This document shows, one piece after another, positions 61,448 through 64,000 of a DNA stretch of 64,000 bases (position 1 is the first letter of the stretch; each line of letters opens with the position of its first letter). The notes beneath the pieces were generated by a model. That model did no database searches, was not told where the DNA came from, and saw nothing but the letters and a program-made list of their open reading frames with translations. A program made the position numbers and the translations under genes. Origin of the DNA: Sipunculus nudus (Eukaryota; Annelida; Sipuncula; Golfingiida; Sipunculidae); NCBI GenBank assembly GCA_026874595.1, contig CM049313.1, positions 54,398,659 to 54,462,658 of the forward strand. Direction: 5' to 3'.

Positions 61448-62412
61448 AAGGAGTTTACAGGGATGGAGTATCAAGTGAGAGTCTGGCCGTGTCGTATGTT
61501 GCTGACGGGGGTCATAAAACTCGCTGCTCTAAGGCCCAAAGAGATACCGCTGATAAGCCCGGTGCTAATTGATACAGCGCTGAGACCCCCCTTCGGCGTG
61601 ACTTCGGAACAGCTCGTTAGTTCCCGGAGACCCCCAATGTGAACTAACGCGAGACCCAGTATTTAATATAAATTTTTAAACAATCAAAAGTTTGAACACC
61701 ATATTTTCATATGTGTGGGAAACGTGTGTGAAGCTGTCGTTGCTAATGACGCCTAAGCTATAGCTTGGCTGCGGTAAATATGGGCGATAATACGAGATCA
61801 ACGCCGTCATTGACAGAGCGGGCGATGGCTCACTGTTATCCATCAAAATGAAAGTCATCCGTTCATAAGCGTCAAATTTTTTTTTATCGACGGAATACTA
61901 TAATAAATGGCTAATTATTAATATAAGTCAGAAGTGTGGGAACTGATGGAATTTTTTTATAATTCCGAAGTTATTCAGGGAAAGTAAGGTTTACACCAGT
62001 TGTCCGTCATGAATCACGACAGAAGTTGATATAGAGTGACCGCATCTATCCCAAAATCGAACAAGTAATTCCTCAACACGAGACCTCTCTAGATATATTT
62101 GTTGCGCATAATTCTTGACAAAACAAACCATTTGCGCATTCATAATTCCGGTCAATGTTATTCCAGTGATTTACTGCTCAATTACTGGATATAACGCTCT
62201 CCGCTTCAGCGAGCTACAGCGGACCGCAGAAGTAACATCTAGCAGGCTCGCTTTATCAAAAGCCGTGCCGCCGCTGCACCTGACACCGCGGCACAATAGA
62301 CGCACAATAGAGTTAATGGGCTTTTCATGTCTTAATTGCAATTAGCGCACGACTGACACTCGCGACCTGGCAGGGCTTCTGACAGTTGTTACTCTATTCC
62401 TGTAATCTCCTT
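61448..62412. mobile_element. 965-bp element with AAGGAG...CTCCTT ends and 9-bp flanking repeats
   Basis: GGTTGAACC stands on both sides (61439-61447, 62413-62421), and copy 1 has a single GGTTGAACC at 15264. The inverted ends read AAGGAGTTTACAGGGATGGAG and its imperfect complement. The duplication could be 7, 8 or 9 bp because it shares bases with the ends; 8 would suit hAT, 9 a Mutator-like element. No transposase, so non-autonomous. Confidence 0.75.
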
Positions 62413-62705
62413 GGTTGAACCTACGCCAACACCCTGACGCTCAAACCGAAGGGAGCAGCAGCCGATGTAGCAAACACACTGGAGGTTTGCAGCTTTAGGG
62501 TATCAGTCAACCAGGGATCGGTGAACGTGAGCTGAACTGATCGGTGAGTCGGTATACCAAAGACACCTAGGCTCGGCTGTTTTACAGCCTCGCATGATTT
62601 CTAATCAATATATCGCATTCTCTCGATTTAACGTTAAGTGTGGTAAATAAAAATGGGTTATTATCAGGCGCATTAACTTGCACAGCACACATGCATGAGG
62701 GGTGG

Positions 62706-63439
62706 CCGCCCGGCTATCCGCTTCCCAGTTATCCGCTTCCCAAATATAAGCTCACCAAATATCCGCGTGCCCAGATATCCGTGTGTGAGCGTTAATGGTC
62801 GAAAACGACCCTGCACGGTTCATATATGCAACGGTCATGGAAAAAGAAGATGAAGGAAGACATCAAGAAACATTTAAATACAGGAGCTACCGGTTTTTGA
62901 ATCATTTTTTGACCAGATCGCGACATCGCTGTCGAGGCTGGTGTCCTGAATTGGGTCAACGAATTACTGCATGTGTGTGATCACAGAACCGCGACGCTCC
63001 AAGCGAACTTGTACGTGTGAGGCCATCCAAGCCTTAGTTAAAACACTGCTTTTATTAAATTATCATTAATCTTACGTTTTTTTTGTGTCAGCTTTATATT
63101 CATTCTTGCAGGTTTTTATTATTTTACCCCGAGCGATTGTTTTTGCATCATTCATGACACATATATGTTGACGGACGGACAAAAAAACTGGTTTTAAATT
63201 TGTTGTCATACAGGTGACTACAACAGATTATACATATTCTTTAACAATAATTTTTTTCCTTAAAATTTTAGCTTGGATGTTTTCATCACGTTAACCTGGG
63301 GAAACCCCGCTTGCGTGATATAAATAAGCTGTTTCGTGCAGTCGAAAACCGCTCCGCCGCGTAAGGGTTCTCTTTAAGTGTAATACAAACAGTATTGCAC
63401 CCTTGATCATGTAAATTTGATTAAATCATTAAGGCAAGT
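62706..63439. other. No recognised gene; short TATCCGCTTCCCA repeats
   Basis: 'Tatccgcttccca' and variants recur four or five times at 62716-62785. The 61-codon frame at 62795 has no recognisable domain. 63280-63370 is locally CG-richer. Confidence 0.45.
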
Positions 63440-63697
63440 ACACCCGTACAACGTTTGGAGTAGTACAGCGTACAAAAAAATGTAAAACTGAAGTGTTAAT
63501 GAGTAGGTGAAAGTCTAGATGATTAAGATGCGCATAAATACACTGATGGATAAATGAGATGACGCTCAATATTAGTATTAACTAGGAAATGTCCAGACGA
63601 CTGGATCCCCCGCCAAATGGGAATGTTAGAAATGTGTACACAGACTGACACACACACATAATTGACCGAAAACAATAACGTTCCACTTCGTCCAGGC
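63440..63697 (-). repeat. Short interspersed repeat, inverted relative to 21475-21730
   Basis: It is the complement of the 21.5-kb copy from 'gcctggacgaagtggaac' to 'ttgtacgctgta', with scattered substitutions. It lies against, or is inserted into, the family-A fragment that follows. Confidence 0.8.
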
Positions 63698-64000
63698 TTC
63701 ATTAAAGTCAACGGAGACTTTTCATGGACCTCGCTGCATATCAAGAGAGAAGATTCTAGGTCCGGTAGTTACGATTTGTAAAACAATCCATGATCAATAT
63801 CTATGCAATGAATCATGTTGATCAATGCATTAGTTGTTCAGATACTTGAGCTTTTGCATCAAATTTTCCATTATTGGGGGGGGGGGGGGGAGTACTTCGG
63901 AGCACGAAGTATATGGGTAACAGAGACCTAATTTTCAAGGAGATTTTTCATGTACCTCCCTGGATGTCAAGTTAGAGGATTCCAGGTCCAGAGGTTACGA
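63698..64000 (-). repeat. Family-A fragment cut by the right window edge
   Basis: Read on the minus strand, it contains 'ggtctctgttacccatat', 'gatgcaaaagctcaagtatc', 'aactaatgcattgatcaaca' and 'cctagaatcttct', as in the 38.9-42.5-kb copy. A G-run (63877-63889) marks the variable cytosine run of the family. Confidence 0.85.

Larger units (their letters stand above)
52855..62705 (+). repeat. Segmental duplication, copy 2 (expanded)
   Basis: The same ordered blocks as 12805-15562 are separated by insertions: 53316-56224, 56723-60541, 60558-61202 and 61448-62412. Copy 1 lacks these and so gives empty sites. Copy 2 lacks the equivalent of 13640-14877. Both copies are in the same orientation, about 40 kb apart. 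Confidence 0.8.

Noticed and set aside
1-64000. tRNA and rRNA genes
   Set aside because: GTTCGA-like phrases (for example 8258, 36171) belong to repeats or lack the A-box, stems and spacing; no rRNA core sequence was recognised.

Overview
The window looks like nuclear DNA of an invertebrate, most likely a bivalve mollusc or a close lophotrochozoan. It is AT-rich and has long introns. Interspersed repeats, many carrying (GTCC/GTCT)n next to a short palindrome, fill most of the non-genic space. I recognise only one protein gene with confidence. The species call is inference from repeat style and intron structure.

The gene (22190-32601, + strand) has three coding exons separated by introns of 3.3 and 5.6 kb. 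Splice phases agree at both junctions, and the exons encode a 501-residue, 12-helix major facilitator transporter of the MFSD4 / sodium-dependent glucose transporter 1 (NaGLT1) type. Intron 1 holds a decayed repeat. Intron 2 holds a 78-bp minisatellite split by a 3.2-kb element with ~430-bp inverted arms, and a second repeat copy.

Layout: 1-1022 is a deletion derivative of repeat family A (AGCTCAGCTG start, GGGTCACTTGTT end). 1023-11715 is a ~4-kb-period array of family B, with ~329-bp subunits that each carry a CTCF-like core. 11716-17150 is mostly unique sequence, with a MITE and small tandem repeats; 12805-15562 is copy 1 of a segmental duplication. 17360-19792 is a complete family-A copy, followed by more repeats to 21730. 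The transporter gene comes next. 33300-38900 holds microsatellites, short tandem repeats and a likely solo-LTR fossil. 38932-44837 holds two more family-A copies, one with a ~338-bp tandem expansion. 44838-49416 is largely unique sequence. 49417-51855 is a second complete family-A copy, very similar to the one at 17.4 kb. 52855-62705 is copy 2 of the segmental duplication, swollen from 2.7 to 9.8 kb by nested insertions that can be delimited against copy 1. The right end is another family-A fragment.

The main biological interest is in the repeats. Several unrelated families share one design: a 5' palindrome, then a GTCY microsatellite, then a body with ~330-bp tandem units. They carry dense, same-orientation motifs resembling CTCF sites and nuclear-receptor DR1 sites.
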